In this document: one piece after another, positions 17,554 to 29,100 of the stretch
How positions within the stretch are numbered: the first letter of the stretch is position 1
Layout: each line of letters opens with the position of its first letter
Source: an uncultured Sedimentitalea sp.
Lineage (GTDB): Bacteria; Pseudomonadota; Alphaproteobacteria; Rhodobacterales; Rhodobacteraceae
Direction: 5' to 3'
Length of the DNA stretch: 64,000 nt
Assembly: GCA_947504115.1 (NCBI GenBank)
Contig: CANNGH010000012.1
Coordinates: 20,159 to 84,158, forward strand
Notes under the pieces: model-generated
What the model was told of the DNA's origin: nothing
What the model saw: the letters and a program-made list of their open reading frames with translations, nothing else
Databases searched by the model: none
Program-made: the position numbers and the translations under genes

Positions 17554-20500
17554 CCCGTCCTCCGTTGGCGTTCGGCGCGCATGGCCCGGCGCTTGGACAT
17601 GGTTTCGGCCTTGGCGGGATCGTCGTCCGGTGTCTCCGGCGCGGTTTCACCGCCCCCCACATGGACGGCAAGGGCGCCCAGCGTCGGAAAGCGGAAGATG
17701 TCGGTGATCGACAGACCCGGCAGGTCCAGCGCCGTGCGGATTTCGCGATGCGCCTGCACCGCCAGCAGCGAATGGCCGCCAAGCTGAAAGAAATTGTCCT
17801 CGGCGCGGATATCGCCCACACCCAGGATACGCGACCAGATCGCCGCGATCTGCGCCTGCGAACCGCTGGCAGGCGCGGGTTGTGCTGGCGCGGGGGCGCG
17901 CTGCGGCACCGGATCGGGCAGGGCCTTGCGGTCGATCTTCTTGTTGGGGGTCAGCGGAAATTCATCCAGCCGCGTGATGTGCGCGGGCATCATCACTTCG
18001 GGCAGGTGATGGGACAGATGGGTGCGCAGCGTCTCCTCGGGCAGGGTGCTGTCCGCAGTGTAATAGGCCAGCAACCGCGGATCGCCGGGCACGATTTCCC
18101 GGGCAATCACGACCGCCGAATGCACGCGCGAGAAATCGGCCAGCGCGGCCTCGATCTCGCCCAGTTCGATGCGTTGGCCGCGGATTTTCACCTGATGGTC
18201 GGTGCGTCCGAGATAATCCAGGCTGCCATCGCCCCGCCAGCGCACCAGATCGCCGGTGCGATAGATCCGCCCCTGCGGATCGAAGGGGTCGTCGGTAAAG
18301 ACGCTATCGGTCAGGTCGGGGCGCTGCCAATAGCCGCGCACGACGCCCGCGCCACCGATGAACAACTCGCCCGGTGCGCCGACCGGACAGGGTTGGCCGG
18401 TTGCGTCCAGCACCCGGATCACGGTGTTCGCGATGGGCGTGCCGATGGGCTGCGCGCCGGGTGATACATCGCCGATGGGCTGAACCGTGGACCAGATGGT
18501 GGTTTCCGTCGGCCCGTACATGTTGAGGATCTGCGCGCGGGTGCAATGTTGCAGATCGCTCACCAGATCGCCGGGCAATCCTTCGCCCCCGATCAGCAGG
18601 TGGCGCAGATGCCCCAGCGCCAGGCGCGCCTCGTCGTTCTGGGCGATCATCCGCGCGAGCGATGGCGTGCATTGCAGATGCGTCACGTCATGGCGCAGAA
18701 TCTGCGCCGTCAGCGAGAAATCGTCCGCTGTCAGTTCGGCGGGCGCGTTGGCGCGTTTCAGAACCTCGGCCAGCGGTTTCAAACCCTCCATCACGGTGTC
18801 GGGCGCGATGCCATAGTCGATCAGGCAGGCGATTTCGTCGACGCCGATCCGCTTGAGCTGTTCGGTGCGCGCCAGCGCGTCCTCGATGGTGCCGAACAGG
18901 CCCGACTCCTCGAAATAACGCTCAAAAGCGAAATCGAGGATCGCTTCGAGTTCGTCCTCGTCCAGCATGCCCAGATCCATCTCGAACGGATTGGTCACGC
19001 CCTTGGGCCGCTTGAATGCCGGAAATGCCCAGGCATATTGCTTGATCAGACCGGCGGCGCTGCGCAGGTAATCCTTCATCGGTTCGCGCGCGATCTCGCG
19101 GGCTTTTTCGCGACTGTCGGCGAGGAAGCTGTGCAGCATCAGCGTCACGGTGAAATCCGCCGGATCGTGCCCGGCCTTGCGCAGGGCAGCGTGGTAGATT
19201 TCGATCTTGCCTGCCACTTCGTCGATGGACTGGCCCAGCAGGTGGGTCAGCACATTCGCGCCGATCTCGCCGGCTTCGCGCCAGGTGTCGGGATTGCCGG
19301 CCGTCGTTACCCAGACCGGCAATTCGGACGAAACCGGGCGCGGCTGGGTGACGACCGCATGAGGGGTGCCGTCGGCCTTGGGGAATTCCACGGCCTCGCC
19401 CCGCCAGAGCGCGCGCAGCTTGTCGATCGCGTCATACATCGCGGGCTTGTTCGCGGGCGGCGTGTTCTCGGGGCGCAGCACGAAATCGTCCGGCTGCCAG
19501 CCGCTGGCGATGGCCAGCCCCGCGCGTCCGGCGGTCAGGTTGTCGATCACCGCCCATTCCTCGGCAATGCGGGCCGGGTGGTGCAGGGGGGCCACGCAAC
19601 TGCCCGCGCGCACCGACAGGTTCCTGGTAACCGCCGCCACCGCCGCGCCGGTGACCGACGGGTTGGGATAAGGGCCGCCGAAGGCGTGGAAATGCCGCTC
19701 GGGCGTCCAGACCGCGTTGAATCCGTTGGCATCGGCGAATTTCGCGCCTTCCAGCAGCAATTCGTACTTCTTCGGGCCGGCGCCGTCGTCATTGCCCCAG
19801 TAGAAGAGGTTGAAATCGATATGCCGGTCGGAAACGGGCCGGGATGCGCCCGAAACGGCGGCACGGTTCTCGTCTCCCAGCAGCACCACCTTGAACCCGC
19901 GTGCCAGCGTCCAGAACAGCTCCAGAACCGAGATGTCGAAGGACAGGCTGGTCACCGCCAGCCAGACGCTGCCGGTATCGTGGTCGATCCGCGCATCCAT
20001 GCCGGTGAAGAAATTCGAGACGTTGCGATGCTCGATCATCACGCCCTTGGGCGTGCCGGTGGAACCGGAGGTATAGATCACATAGGCCAGATCGCGCGCC
20101 GTGGCGCCGCCATCGACATTCTCGGCCTGTTGCGCCGCCGGGTCGATTTCCACGATGGTCGCGGCGCTTTCGGGCAGGGTGGCGCGCAAGGTCGCATCGG
20201 TCAGGATCACGCTGGCATTGCTGTCGCTGACATAATGCGCGATCCGGTCGGCGGGATAGGCCGGATCCAGCGGCACATAAGCCCCGCCCGCCTTGAGCAC
20301 CGCCATCGCGCCGATCACCAGATCGGGACCGCGCGGCAGGCATATTCCGACATTCTCGCCGGGGCCGATCCCCGCCGCGACCAGTTGCGCCGCGACCGCG
20401 TTGGCGCGCGCATTCACCTGCGCATAGGTCAGGCTGCGATCCTCATGGACCAGTGCAACCGCGTCCGGCGTGCGCGCGACCTGTTCCTCGAACGCGCGAT

Positions 20501-22100
20501 GCATGGTCAGGTCGGCATCCCACGGCGTTTCTGTGCGGTTCCACGTCTCCAGCACCAATTGCCGTTCGCGGTCGGGCAGGACGGCCAGGCGATCGATGGG
20601 GTCCTGCGGCGCGGTCGTCAGCATTTCAAGCCGGTCGATCAACAGCGCGATCGCCGCATCGTCCAGCCGTGTGCGGTCATGGATCAACGTCGCGCCATCA
20701 TCGCTCAGCGCGATGGTCAGCGCGGTGCCCGCAATCGCCTCGTCCTTGCCCAGGGACACCGCGACCTGCGGCATGGCCGGCGCGGCGGTCTGCGGATCGC
20801 GGGCGATCAGGTCGGCGGCGAACCCGCCATGTTGCGCCAGCCGGTCCAGCGTGGTCTGCATCGCGGCTTCGGTCTGTTCCAGCGTGTCCTCCCCGCGCAC
20901 ATGCAACGGCACCCAGGGCGCGACGATTCCTGGATGTGCGGTCGCATCCTGCGCAAGGCGGTCATCGCGCAACGCGATATCACCGGCAGCCGCGCCCGAG
21001 GAGCGCAACGTCAGCGCACCGATCCGCGCCAGCGCCGCTGCGCCGGTCGCGCCGATGTCGAGCTTCTGGCGGACCCAGTCCGGCGTGCCCCCGGGACGCT
21101 CGGCCAAGGGCAGTTCCATCGGCTGTATCCGCGCAAGGGCGGCGCGCCAGAACGGCTCGGCCCCGAGCATCCGCTGGATCAATGCGTCGAGCGTCGCCGT
21201 TTCGTCCGCATCGGGGCTGGTCAGGACCGCGCCCTCCCGCGTCAGATCGCCCGCGCGCAGCTTTTGGCCATCGGTATCGCGCAGGTCGCCAAGGCGCAGC
21301 GCGCCATCGGCACAGGCGATTGTCAGCGTATCGTCCCCGACCGCCAGAACCGTTCCGGGAGTCGCGGGATCGGTCTCCTCGGCGCTGGCCTCACCGACCA
21401 GCACGACGCGCCCATCAAGGACGATCTTGGCGCTGGTCAGGGGATTCCAGTAGCCACCGAAATCCAGCCCCCGCACCAGTGCCGCGTTGGCGCTGGCGCT
21501 CCGGGTGAAATCCAGCTGCCCCGCAGCCGCCGGGCGGGCATCGCGGGCGAAATAGCTGCGGCCGGTCAGATCCTGCGGCTGGCGCTGCAATCGCCGCCGC
21601 TCAAGTTGCGCCAGAACCTCGCCGAAACTGTCCAGCCCTTCGGCATAGCATTTCGAATTGAGCGTAAAGGCGGTGTCGTCCTTGGCGATTTCGAACAGCC
21701 GCTGGGCCAGGATGTCGCCCGTGTCGATGCCGCCCTCGATCATGTGCCAGGTCACACCATGACCCGGTTGGCCGTTGATCAGCGCCCATGCGGGCGTGTT
21801 CAGCCCGGCATAATGCGGCAGCGGCCCGTCATGGAAGTTGATCGCGCCCTGGCTGGGCATCGCCAGGACCGTATCGGGGATCAGCCGCAGATTGGCGATG
21901 GACAACAGCCAGTCGAACGGCGCGACATCCAGGTTTTGCAGGTCCGTCTGCGTCGCCAGACCCTTCTGCGCGGCCCAGTTCTGCACCGTTTCATCCCGCG
22001 AAATCACCGCGCGGATCGTGTGGCCCCGCTCCAGCAGCATGTCGCCACAGCCGACGACCAGCGATTCATCGCCGATCAGAACACAGGAAAAAGCGGTCAT
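17550..22100 (-). CDS. NRPS module: formyltransferase - partial condensation - adenylation with inserted luciferase-like monooxygenase - carrier
   Basis: 1516 aa. Residues 1-290 form a methionyl-tRNA-formyltransferase-like domain with its catalytic Asn88, His90 and Asp126. About 310-510 resembles the back half of a condensation domain (FWRAALARIQPMELPLAERP) without any HHxxxDG motif. An adenylation domain starts near 520; core A3 (TSGSTGTPKG) is near 675. After FDIS of core A4 it is interrupted by a luciferase-like FMN monooxygenase (about 760-1105) of the MupA/Atu3671 type; it resumes to core A5 (MYGPTETT, near 1195). A carrier domain ends the protein, with Ser near 1442 in LGGHSLLAVQ. There is no thioesterase. 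It overlaps the GT2 and PPTase genes by 4 bp on either side. The amino acid loaded is not predicted. Confidence 0.93.
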   Translation of the reverse strand: MTAFSCVLIGDESLVVGCGDMLLERGHTIRAVISRDETVQNWAAQKGLATQTDLQNLDVAPFDWLLSIANLRLIPDTVLAMPSQGAINFHDGPLPHYAGLNTPAWALINGQPGHGVTWHMIEGGIDTGDILAQRLFEIAKDDTAFTLNSKCYAEGLDSFGEVLAQLERRRLQRQPQDLTGRSYFARDARPAAAGQLDFTRSASANAALVRGLDFGGYWNPLTSAKIVLDGRVVLVGEASAEETDPATPGTVLAVGDDTLTIACADGALRLGDLRDTDGQKLRAGDLTREGAVLTSPDADETATLDALIQRMLGAEPFWRAALARIQPMELPLAERPGGTPDWVRQKLDIGATGAAALARIGALTLRSSGAAAGDIALRDDRLAQDATAHPGIVAPWVPLHVRGEDTLEQTEAAMQTTLDRLAQHGGFAADLIARDPQTAAPAMPQVAVSLGKDEAIAGTALTIALSDDGATLIHDRTRLDDAAIALLIDRLEMLTTAPQDPIDRLAVLPDRERQLVLETWNRTETPWDADLTMHRAFEEQVARTPDAVALVHEDRSLTYAQVNARANAVAAQLVAAGIGPGENVGICLPRGPDLVIGAMAVLKAGGAYVPLDPAYPADRIAHYVSDSNASVILTDATLRATLPESAATIVEIDPAAQQAENVDGGATARDLAYVIYTSGSTGTPKGVMIEHRNVSNFFTGMDARIDHDTGSVWLAVTSLSFDISVLELFWTLARGFKVVLLGDENRAAVSGASRPVSDRHIDFNLFYWGNDDGAGPKKYELLLEGAKFADANGFNAVWTPERHFHAFGGPYPNPSVTGAAVAAVTRNLSVRAGSCVAPLHHPARIAEEWAVIDNLTAGRAGLAIASGWQPDDFVLRPENTPPANKPAMYDAIDKLRALWRGEAVEFPKADGTPHAVVTQPRPVSSELPVWVTTAGNPDTWREAGEIGANVLTHLLGQSIDEVAGKIEIYHAALRKAGHDPADFTVTLMLHSFLADSREKAREIAREPMKDYLRSAAGLIKQYAWAFPAFKRPKGVTNPFEMDLGMLDEDELEAILDFAFERYFEESGLFGTIEDALARTEQLKRIGVDEIACLIDYGIAPDTVMEGLKPLAEVLKRANAPAELTADDFSLTAQILRHDVTHLQCTPSLARMIAQNDEARLALGHLRHLLIGGEGLPGDLVSDLQHCTRAQILNMYGPTETTIWSTVQPIGDVSPGAQPIGTPIANTVIRVLDATGQPCPVGAPGELFIGGAGVVRGYWQRPDLTDSVFTDDPFDPQGRIYRTGDLVRWRGDGSLDYLGRTDHQVKIRGQRIELGEIEAALADFSRVHSAVVIAREIVPGDPRLLAYYTADSTLPEETLRTHLSHHLPEVMMPAHITRLDEFPLTPNKKIDRKALPDPVPQRAPAPAQPAPASGSQAQIAAIWSRILGVGDIRAEDNFFQLGGHSLLAVQAHREIRTALDLPGLSITDIFRFPTLGALAVHVGGGETAPETPDDDPAKAETMSKRRAMRAERQRRTG

Positions 22101-23104
22101 TTTCTATCCTTCAATGTACGCGATGCCGACGGTCCGGCAGCGCCGGGGCTGCGGACCAGGTGTTTGGTTCCATGCGCGATCAGGTCGCGCTGAAATCCGG
22201 GGGGATCGACCCGCGGACTGTTCAACAGCAACCGGCGCAGCCCCCAGACCGTGCCGCCCGCGATATGCGCCAGTGTCGCCACCGCCCAATAGGCGCGTCC
22301 GCGCGTCTTGATGAAATAGTGCTGGCGCGAATCGAACCAGTAGGAGGGGGTGCGGCTCCACGCCTTCATGCCGGTCGAAACCGAGCCGATATGTACGATC
22401 CGGCTGTCCGGCACATACCAGCACTCCCAGCCCGCCCGCGCGGCGCGGTGGCAAAGCTCGGTCTCTTCGAAGTAGAGAAAGAAGGTTTCGTCGAACAGCC
22501 CGATCTCGTCCAGCATGGTCATGCGCATCATCACGCTGGCGCCGGCAACCCAATCGACCTGTGTGGCCTCGTCGTAACTGGGCAGGGGAACGATGTGACG
22601 GGCCAGAAGACGCGAAAAGACACCGGTGCGCGCGCTGCTTTCGAATTCGCTGGCGATGGAGGGGAATCGGAATGCCGTCTGATGCTCGCTGCCATCCTCG
22701 CCGCGCACGCGGCTGCCCGCGAGGCCGGCCGCCGGATTGGCGCGCATGAAATCGAGCAGCGTCGCGATCGCGCCGGGATCCGGCCAGGCGTCCGAATTCA
22801 GCAGATAGACGAAATCCGGGCGCGATCCATCGGCCATTCCGGCGCGGATGCCGACATTGTTGCCCGCCCCGAACCCGCCATTACGGCCGGAATCGATCAG
22901 GCGCACGCGGTCGTTCACGTCCCAGCCCTCGCGCGCGATGGTCTCGGATATCAGACGATAAGACCCGTCCTGGGAATCGTTGTCCACGATCACCAGATCG
23001 GCGCGCAGATTTTCGCTGTCGGCCAGCGCGGCGGCGGCCGCATTCAGCGTCAATTCCGGCGTGCGGTAGTTCAGGATCACGATCAGAACGGTCGGGTCGG
23101 TCAT
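22097..23104 (-). CDS. GT2-family glycosyltransferase embedded between PKS and NRPS
   Basis: 335-aa GT-A enzyme of the rhamnosyltransferase-like GT2 branch. The nucleotide-binding VDNDSQDGS, the acidic NSDAWPDPG in the DxD position, the YFEETELCHRAARAGW acceptor motif and a C-terminal amphipathic/hydrophobic segment are visible. It starts 6 bp after the PKS stop and overlaps the NRPS start by 4 bp (ATGA), so it is translated with both. This position suggests either that the polyketide/peptide product is glycosylated or that the synthases serve the polysaccharide; the sequence cannot decide between them. Confidence 0.92.
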   Translation of the reverse strand: MTDPTVLIVILNYRTPELTLNAAAAALADSENLRADLVIVDNDSQDGSYRLISETIAREGWDVNDRVRLIDSGRNGGFGAGNNVGIRAGMADGSRPDFVYLLNSDAWPDPGAIATLLDFMRANPAAGLAGSRVRGEDGSEHQTAFRFPSIASEFESSARTGVFSRLLARHIVPLPSYDEATQVDWVAGASVMMRMTMLDEIGLFDETFFLYFEETELCHRAARAGWECWYVPDSRIVHIGSVSTGMKAWSRTPSYWFDSRQHYFIKTRGRAYWAVATLAHIAGGTVWGLRRLLLNSPRVDPPGFQRDLIAHGTKHLVRSPGAAGPSASRTLKDRK

Positions 23105-23110
23105 AAACGT

Positions 23111-26100
23111 TCACTCGGCAGCTTTCGCACCATGCCAGGGCGCGGAATTTCGGTGTGCGGGATGGGCGGCCTCGGCAGCCGCGATACAACTGCGCAACCG
23201 TTCGGCCAGAACGGCGGCGTTGGGTGCGAGAACCATGCTGTCATGGTCGCCCGTCACCTGGAAGACTTCGATATTGGGGGCGTAGCGGGTCCAGTCGTTG
23301 TCGGCAAAGACATATTCGCGCGCGGCGCTGACCCAATTGCCGCCGGACACCTTCCAGTGTCTGTCGAGCGGTGGGCGGAACAGCGCCAGGGGTCCGTCCC
23401 AGGGATGGATCTCATATTGCCCCACAGCCTCGCGGAACGCGGCTTCGATTTGCAGGTCGTTGAACGCGACATCCGACGCCACGGACCCGGCCCGCGCGCT
23501 GGCCTGTCGGCGGCGCTCGAACTCCCAGGCCAGCCGGTTACCGGCCCATTCCGTAAGATAGGCGAACCCCTTATTCCGGAATTCCGCCAGCTTTATCAGT
23601 GTTTTGTCTTTCCGGGACAATTCGGGACGTCGCGGCAGCGGCGTGTCCAGAAACGCCAGAAGCGACACGGTTTCGCCCGCATCGCGCAATTGCTGCGCCA
23701 TCTCGTAGGCGGTGATGCCGCCGCCGGAATAGCCGCCCAGCATGTAGGGGCCATGCGGCTGGATCGTGCGTATCTCGGCGATGTAATCGGCGGCCGCCTC
23801 GACCAGCGAGGTGTGGGGCGCATCGCTGCCGATCAGCCCGCGTGCCTGAAGGCCGTAAACCGGGCGATCCTTGCCCAGCAGCAATGCCAGCTGACGCAGG
23901 TTCAGCACGTTGCCGAACATGCCGGCGACGACGAAAAACGGCGTTTGCCCTGCCGCGCCCTTGTGCAGCGCCACCAGATGGCGATGGCGCGGCGTCTGGG
24001 ATGTCGCGGGCGTGTCGTCGCCGGGTTGTTCGGGCGCATCGACCGCGCCGCGTTCCTGTGTGATCAACGCGGCCAGTTTCTCGACATTCGGCGCCTCGAA
24101 CAGCACCGAAATCGGGAACTGCACGTCATACGTCCGGTTGATCTGCGCGAACAGGCGCACGGCGATCAGCGAATGGCCGCCAAGGTCGAAGAAACTGTCC
24201 TCGACCCCGACCTGACCGATACCGAGCAGCGATTCGAACTGCCCGGCGAGCGTTTTCTCGATATCGTTGCGCGGCGCCACATAAGCCGTGTCGAGATCGG
24301 GTCGGTCAAAGCTCTGCCCCTCGTCGCCCGGAGGCGCCGACGAACGGTCGGCCTGCGCGATCAGCGCGTGCAGGTCCAGCGGCGACACCACGATTTGCGG
24401 ATGTCCCAGCGCCAGCGCACGATGCAGCGCCAGCGGACCCTCGTCGCCACGGATGCCCTGTGCAATGGCATCGTGCAGGCGCTCTTCCTCGGGGGAAAGC
24501 GGGGCTGCGGCGGCGGCTTCCAGCCCCAGATCGGCCGCGCTGGCGTCGGGTCTGGACGGATCGCCCAGATCCAGCCCGTCGGACATTCGCGTCATCTGGA
24601 ATCCCTTGATCTCGGCGCAGACGTGTCCCTGCTCATCGCAGAGCGTCACGTCGAAGGAGACGAAATCGGCGCTCGGCGGTGCGCCGGGATCGAGCCGGAC
24701 CCAGCTATGCACTTGTGCGGGCAGGGAGGCGAAAACCCGGATCGTGCGATAGGAGACCGGCACCCACAGGTCCCGCCCGGCGTAACCCGGGATCAGGCCC
24801 ATCGCCCAGCCGGTCGCCAGATCCAGCAGACCGGGATGCAGGATGATTCCGGGGTCACCCGCCGCCGCGGGCAGGTCCAGCCGCGCCAGACCTTCGCCGT
24901 CGCCAAGTGCGGTTTCGCTGAGAACGTGCCAGCGCGGGCCGAACTTCAAATGCGCTTCCTGCGGCGATTTCAACCGGTTGTCGGGCGTTCCTGATGTCTT
25001 ATCTGCGCATCGCGCGGCGATCCGCGACAGGTCCAGCGGCGCCGGACGCGCATCCGTCAGCGGCGCGATCCGCGCCTGTGCGTGCAGCGCATATCCCTTG
25101 GTGCCGGCCGCACGGCTGTGCAGCGTCATGGTCTGCCCGTCACCCTCGGACGTCAGGCGCATGACGATATCGCGCGTGGCATCCTCGGCGACATGCAGAG
25201 GGCGCAGGAAATAAAGGTCATCGATCCGGAACGTGTCGGTCCCCTGCGCCTGCATCGCCTCGGCGGCCAGTTCGATATATCCGGTGCCGGGCAACAATGC
25301 CGCGCCCCGCGCCGTGCGGTGCTCATCCAGAACCCAGCGGTCCTTGGCGCGATAGCTGGCAAAGAACACGCGGTGGCCGTCGCGGTCGAACCCGGTTTCG
25401 TCCAGCAGCGGCAGATCGGCGGGGGTGCGTTCGACCGTCGCGTCCTGGCCCAGCCGCGCGGCCATTGCGTCGGCGGCCATGCCGATATCGGCCCAGACGC
25501 CCCAATCGACGGCGACGACCCGTGTCTTGCCGCCCCGCCGGGCCTCGGCGAAGGCGTTCAGATAGGCGTTCGCCGCGACATAATCGATCTGCCCCGCCGG
25601 GCGTGTCACCGCGCTGGACGAGGAGCACAGCACCATCAGGTCCAGCGAGCCGTCGGGGAAAAGCGAATCGAGCACCCGCAAGCCGGTGATCTTGGGCGCA
25701 AAGACCGCCTCTACATCCGGGGTCGTGCGGCTGAGGATCGGGCCATCGTCGATGGTGCCGGCGGCGTGGATCACGCCGTTGATCGGGCCGAACGCGGCCT
25801 CGGCCTGCGCCACGGCGGCGCGCATGGCGTCGGGATTGGTGATATCGGCGGCCACAGCCATGACCCGGCCCTTGCCCGATTCCTCAAGCGCCTGGATTGC
25901 GCGGATCGCGCGGGCGACGCGGTTGGCGGGGCCGTGACGGCGCAGATGATCGTCCCAATCGCCCCGGTCGGGCAGGGCGGTTCGGGCGGTCAGAACGATG
26001 TTGGCATCGTGCCGCGTCATCAAATCGGCGGCGATGCTCTGGGCGATGCCACCGAACCCGCCGGTCAGAAGATAGGTCCCGCCCTGCCGGAACAAGGTAT

Positions 26101-29100
26101 CATCGGTGGCGGGCAGGGGCGCGGGGCGAAAATGACGCTCCATCCGTCGCCCGTCGCGCAGCGCCGCAATCGTATTTCCGGGACTGGCCAGAAGCTCTTC
26201 GAGAAGACGCCCGGCCAGATCGTCATCGAGCGCATCCGCCTCGTCCGTTGCCCGCAGCCGGGCCATGAACCCGCGCGGCACCGCGCGGTGCGGCAGGTCG
26301 ATATCCAGGGTGGCGCAGGTGATGCCCGGAAATTCGCGCGGGATCACCCCGGCGGGGCCGGAAACCGTCGACTTTTCCGGCCAGGACAGCGGCTCATCCG
26401 CCACTTGCGCCGCGCCGTTGGTGATGATGGCGATATGGGGCGGTGTCGGAAGGTCGGCGCCGGACAGCGCCTGTGCCAGCCACATCAGGCTGTAGAATCC
26501 CTGCTCCATGTTGCGGTCGAAAAAGCTGCTGCCGGGGCGGAATGTCTCGTCCTGTGTCAGCAGCCAGAAATGCGCGATCCGTGTCGGCAGATGCCCGGCC
26601 TGTTCCAGATCGGCGATCAGCGCGTCATAGCCCGCGCGCCCCTGTTCCGGCGCGAGGATGTAACGGCCCTCGTCCAGACGGGCATAGGTATCGCCCGCGC
26701 GCACCCGCGTCACCGCGTGGCCGGCTTGGTCCAGCCGTTCGGCCAGCGCGGCGGCGATGCCGTTCTCGTCCTCGAAAATCAGCCAGTCCTGCCGGGGCGC
26801 ATCGGCAAGATCGCGGGTCACGTCGATGTCGCATTCTGCGGTGCGAGGCCGCCATGAGGGCCGCCAGCCCCAGTTCGCGATGTCGTCGTCGCGGCTCAGC
26901 ACCGGATCGGGGGCCGTTTCCGTGGATTTGCCCGGTTCGATGAAATAGCGACTGCGCTGGAATTGATAGGTCGGCAGCACCAGCCGGTTGCGCCGGGACT
27001 CGCCCCATATCTGGGTCCAGTCGGCATTCACGCCGCAGGCCCAGAGCCGCCCGATCACGCCCAGAAAATAGGCATCGTCCGCCATGTCCTGATCCGGATG
27101 CCGAAGCGAGGACAGCACCTGAGCGGGCTTGACCGCATCGGCCATCTGTGCCAGCGCGCTCAGCGCCTTGCCGGGGCCGACCTCGAGAAACACGCGCGGG
27201 GCGCCCTTGGCCAGCGTGGCGATGCAATCGGCGAACAGCACGGTGTTGCGCAATTGCTGGACCCAGTAATCGGGGTCGGTCGCCTGATCGTCGCGCAGAC
27301 GCTCGCCGGTGCGGTTCGAGATGATCGGCAGCGTCGGCGCATTCAGCGTCAGACCGCGCAGGAACGTGCGGAAATCCTCCAGAATCGGATCGAGCATCCT
27401 GGAATGGGCGGCGATGTCGATCTGGATGCGCTGAAACTCCACCTCGCGTTCGGACAATTTTGTCGCCAGCCGGTCGAGGGCCGCCTGCGGCCCCGAGACG
27501 GTGGTCAGTTCGGGCGCATTGGCGGCGGCGATGTCCAGATCGTCGCCGATCAGCGCGGCGGTCTCCTCCATCGGCAGCGCCACGCTCAGCATGCCGCCCT
27601 CGGGAACGGTATCGAACAGCCGCCCGCGCAGCAGCACGAGGTCGATGCAATCCTCGAAGCTCATCACGCCGGCCAGACAGGCGGCGGTGTTCTCGCCCAT
27701 GGAATGGCCGACCAGCGCCGCCGGGCGCACGCCCCACGACATCCAGAGTTGCGCCAGCGCATATTCCACCATCATGATCAGCGGCAACTGCACCGACGGT
27801 TTGGTCAGCGCGCGCGCGGCCTCATCACGCTTGTCGGGGTCGGGCAGCCAGAGCGCGCGCAGATCGTAATCAAGCTGCGGTTGCAGATGGTCCAGCCCGC
27901 GATCCATCCATTCGGCGAAGACCGGCTCGGTCTCGTAAAGATCGCGCGCCATGTCGGGATATTGCGCGCCGCCGCCGGGGAACATGAACACGGTTTCGGG
28001 CGCGTCGCCCAGCACGTCATGGGTAAAGACGCGCCGGCTGTCGCCGCTTTCCAGCAGTTCGGCGGCTTCGGTGGCGGTTTCGGCCACCAGCACGCGGCGC
28101 CGTTCGAACCCGCGCCGCCCGTCTTTCAGGGTAAAGGCGACATCGGCCATGTCGAGATCGGGATTGCCGCGCAGATGTGCCGCCAGCGCGGCGGCGTTGG
28201 CATCCAGCGCCCCACGGCTGCGCGCCGAGAGACAGAGCACGTGGAACGGCCAGTCGGCCTCCTCCGAGGGGGCACGTTCCGGCGCTTCCTCCAGCACGAC
28301 ATGCGCATTGGTGCCGCCCACGCCAAGCGCGTTGATCCCGGCGCGGCGCGGTCCCTTGTGCGGCGTCCAGTCGGAGAGGCGGTCGTTGACCCGGAACGGG
28401 CTGGTCTCGAAGTCGATGGCGGGGTTGGGCTTTTCATAGCCCAGCGAGGGCGGGATCTGGCGGTGATGCAACGCCAGCGTCGTCTTGATCAGCCCCGCCA
28501 CCCCGGCTGCGGTATCCAGATGGCCGATATTTGTCTTGACCGACCCCAGACGGCAATAGCCGGTGTCGTCACTCGTCTTGCGGAACGCCTCGGTCAGCGC
28601 GCCGACCTCGATCGGGTCGCCCAGATAGGTTCCGGTGCCGTGGCATTCGACATAATCGATCGTGTCGGCCGCCACGTCCGCATCCGCCAGCGCCGCCGCA
28701 ACCGCCGCTGCCTGCCCGTCCACCGAGGGCGCGAGATATCCGGCCTTGGCCGCACCGTCGTTGTTCACCGCGCTGCCCTTGATGACGGCCCAGATGTGGT
28801 CGCCATCGGCAATCGCGTCCTCCAGCCGGCGCAGCGCCACCACGCCCGAGCCGCTGCCGAACACGGTGCCCTGCGCGCGGTGATCGAAGGCATGACAATG
28901 GCCGTCGGGCGAGAGAACCTCGTTTTCCTTGTAGAGATAGCCGCGCCCCTGCGGCAGTTCGATGGTCACGCCCCCCGCAAGCGCCATGTCGCAGTCGCCT
29001 GCACGCAGCGCGCGGGCCGCGTAATGCACCGCCACCAGCGAGGTGGAGCAGGCGGTCTGCATGTTCAGGCTCGGCCCCTTGAGGTCGAACACATGGCTGG

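Noticed and set aside
18546..22193. 1215-codon plus-strand open frame opposite the NRPS gene
   Set aside because: Composition (histidine, arginine and glutamine runs) is that of an antisense shadow in GC-rich DNA; the minus strand shows continuous NRPS motifs.
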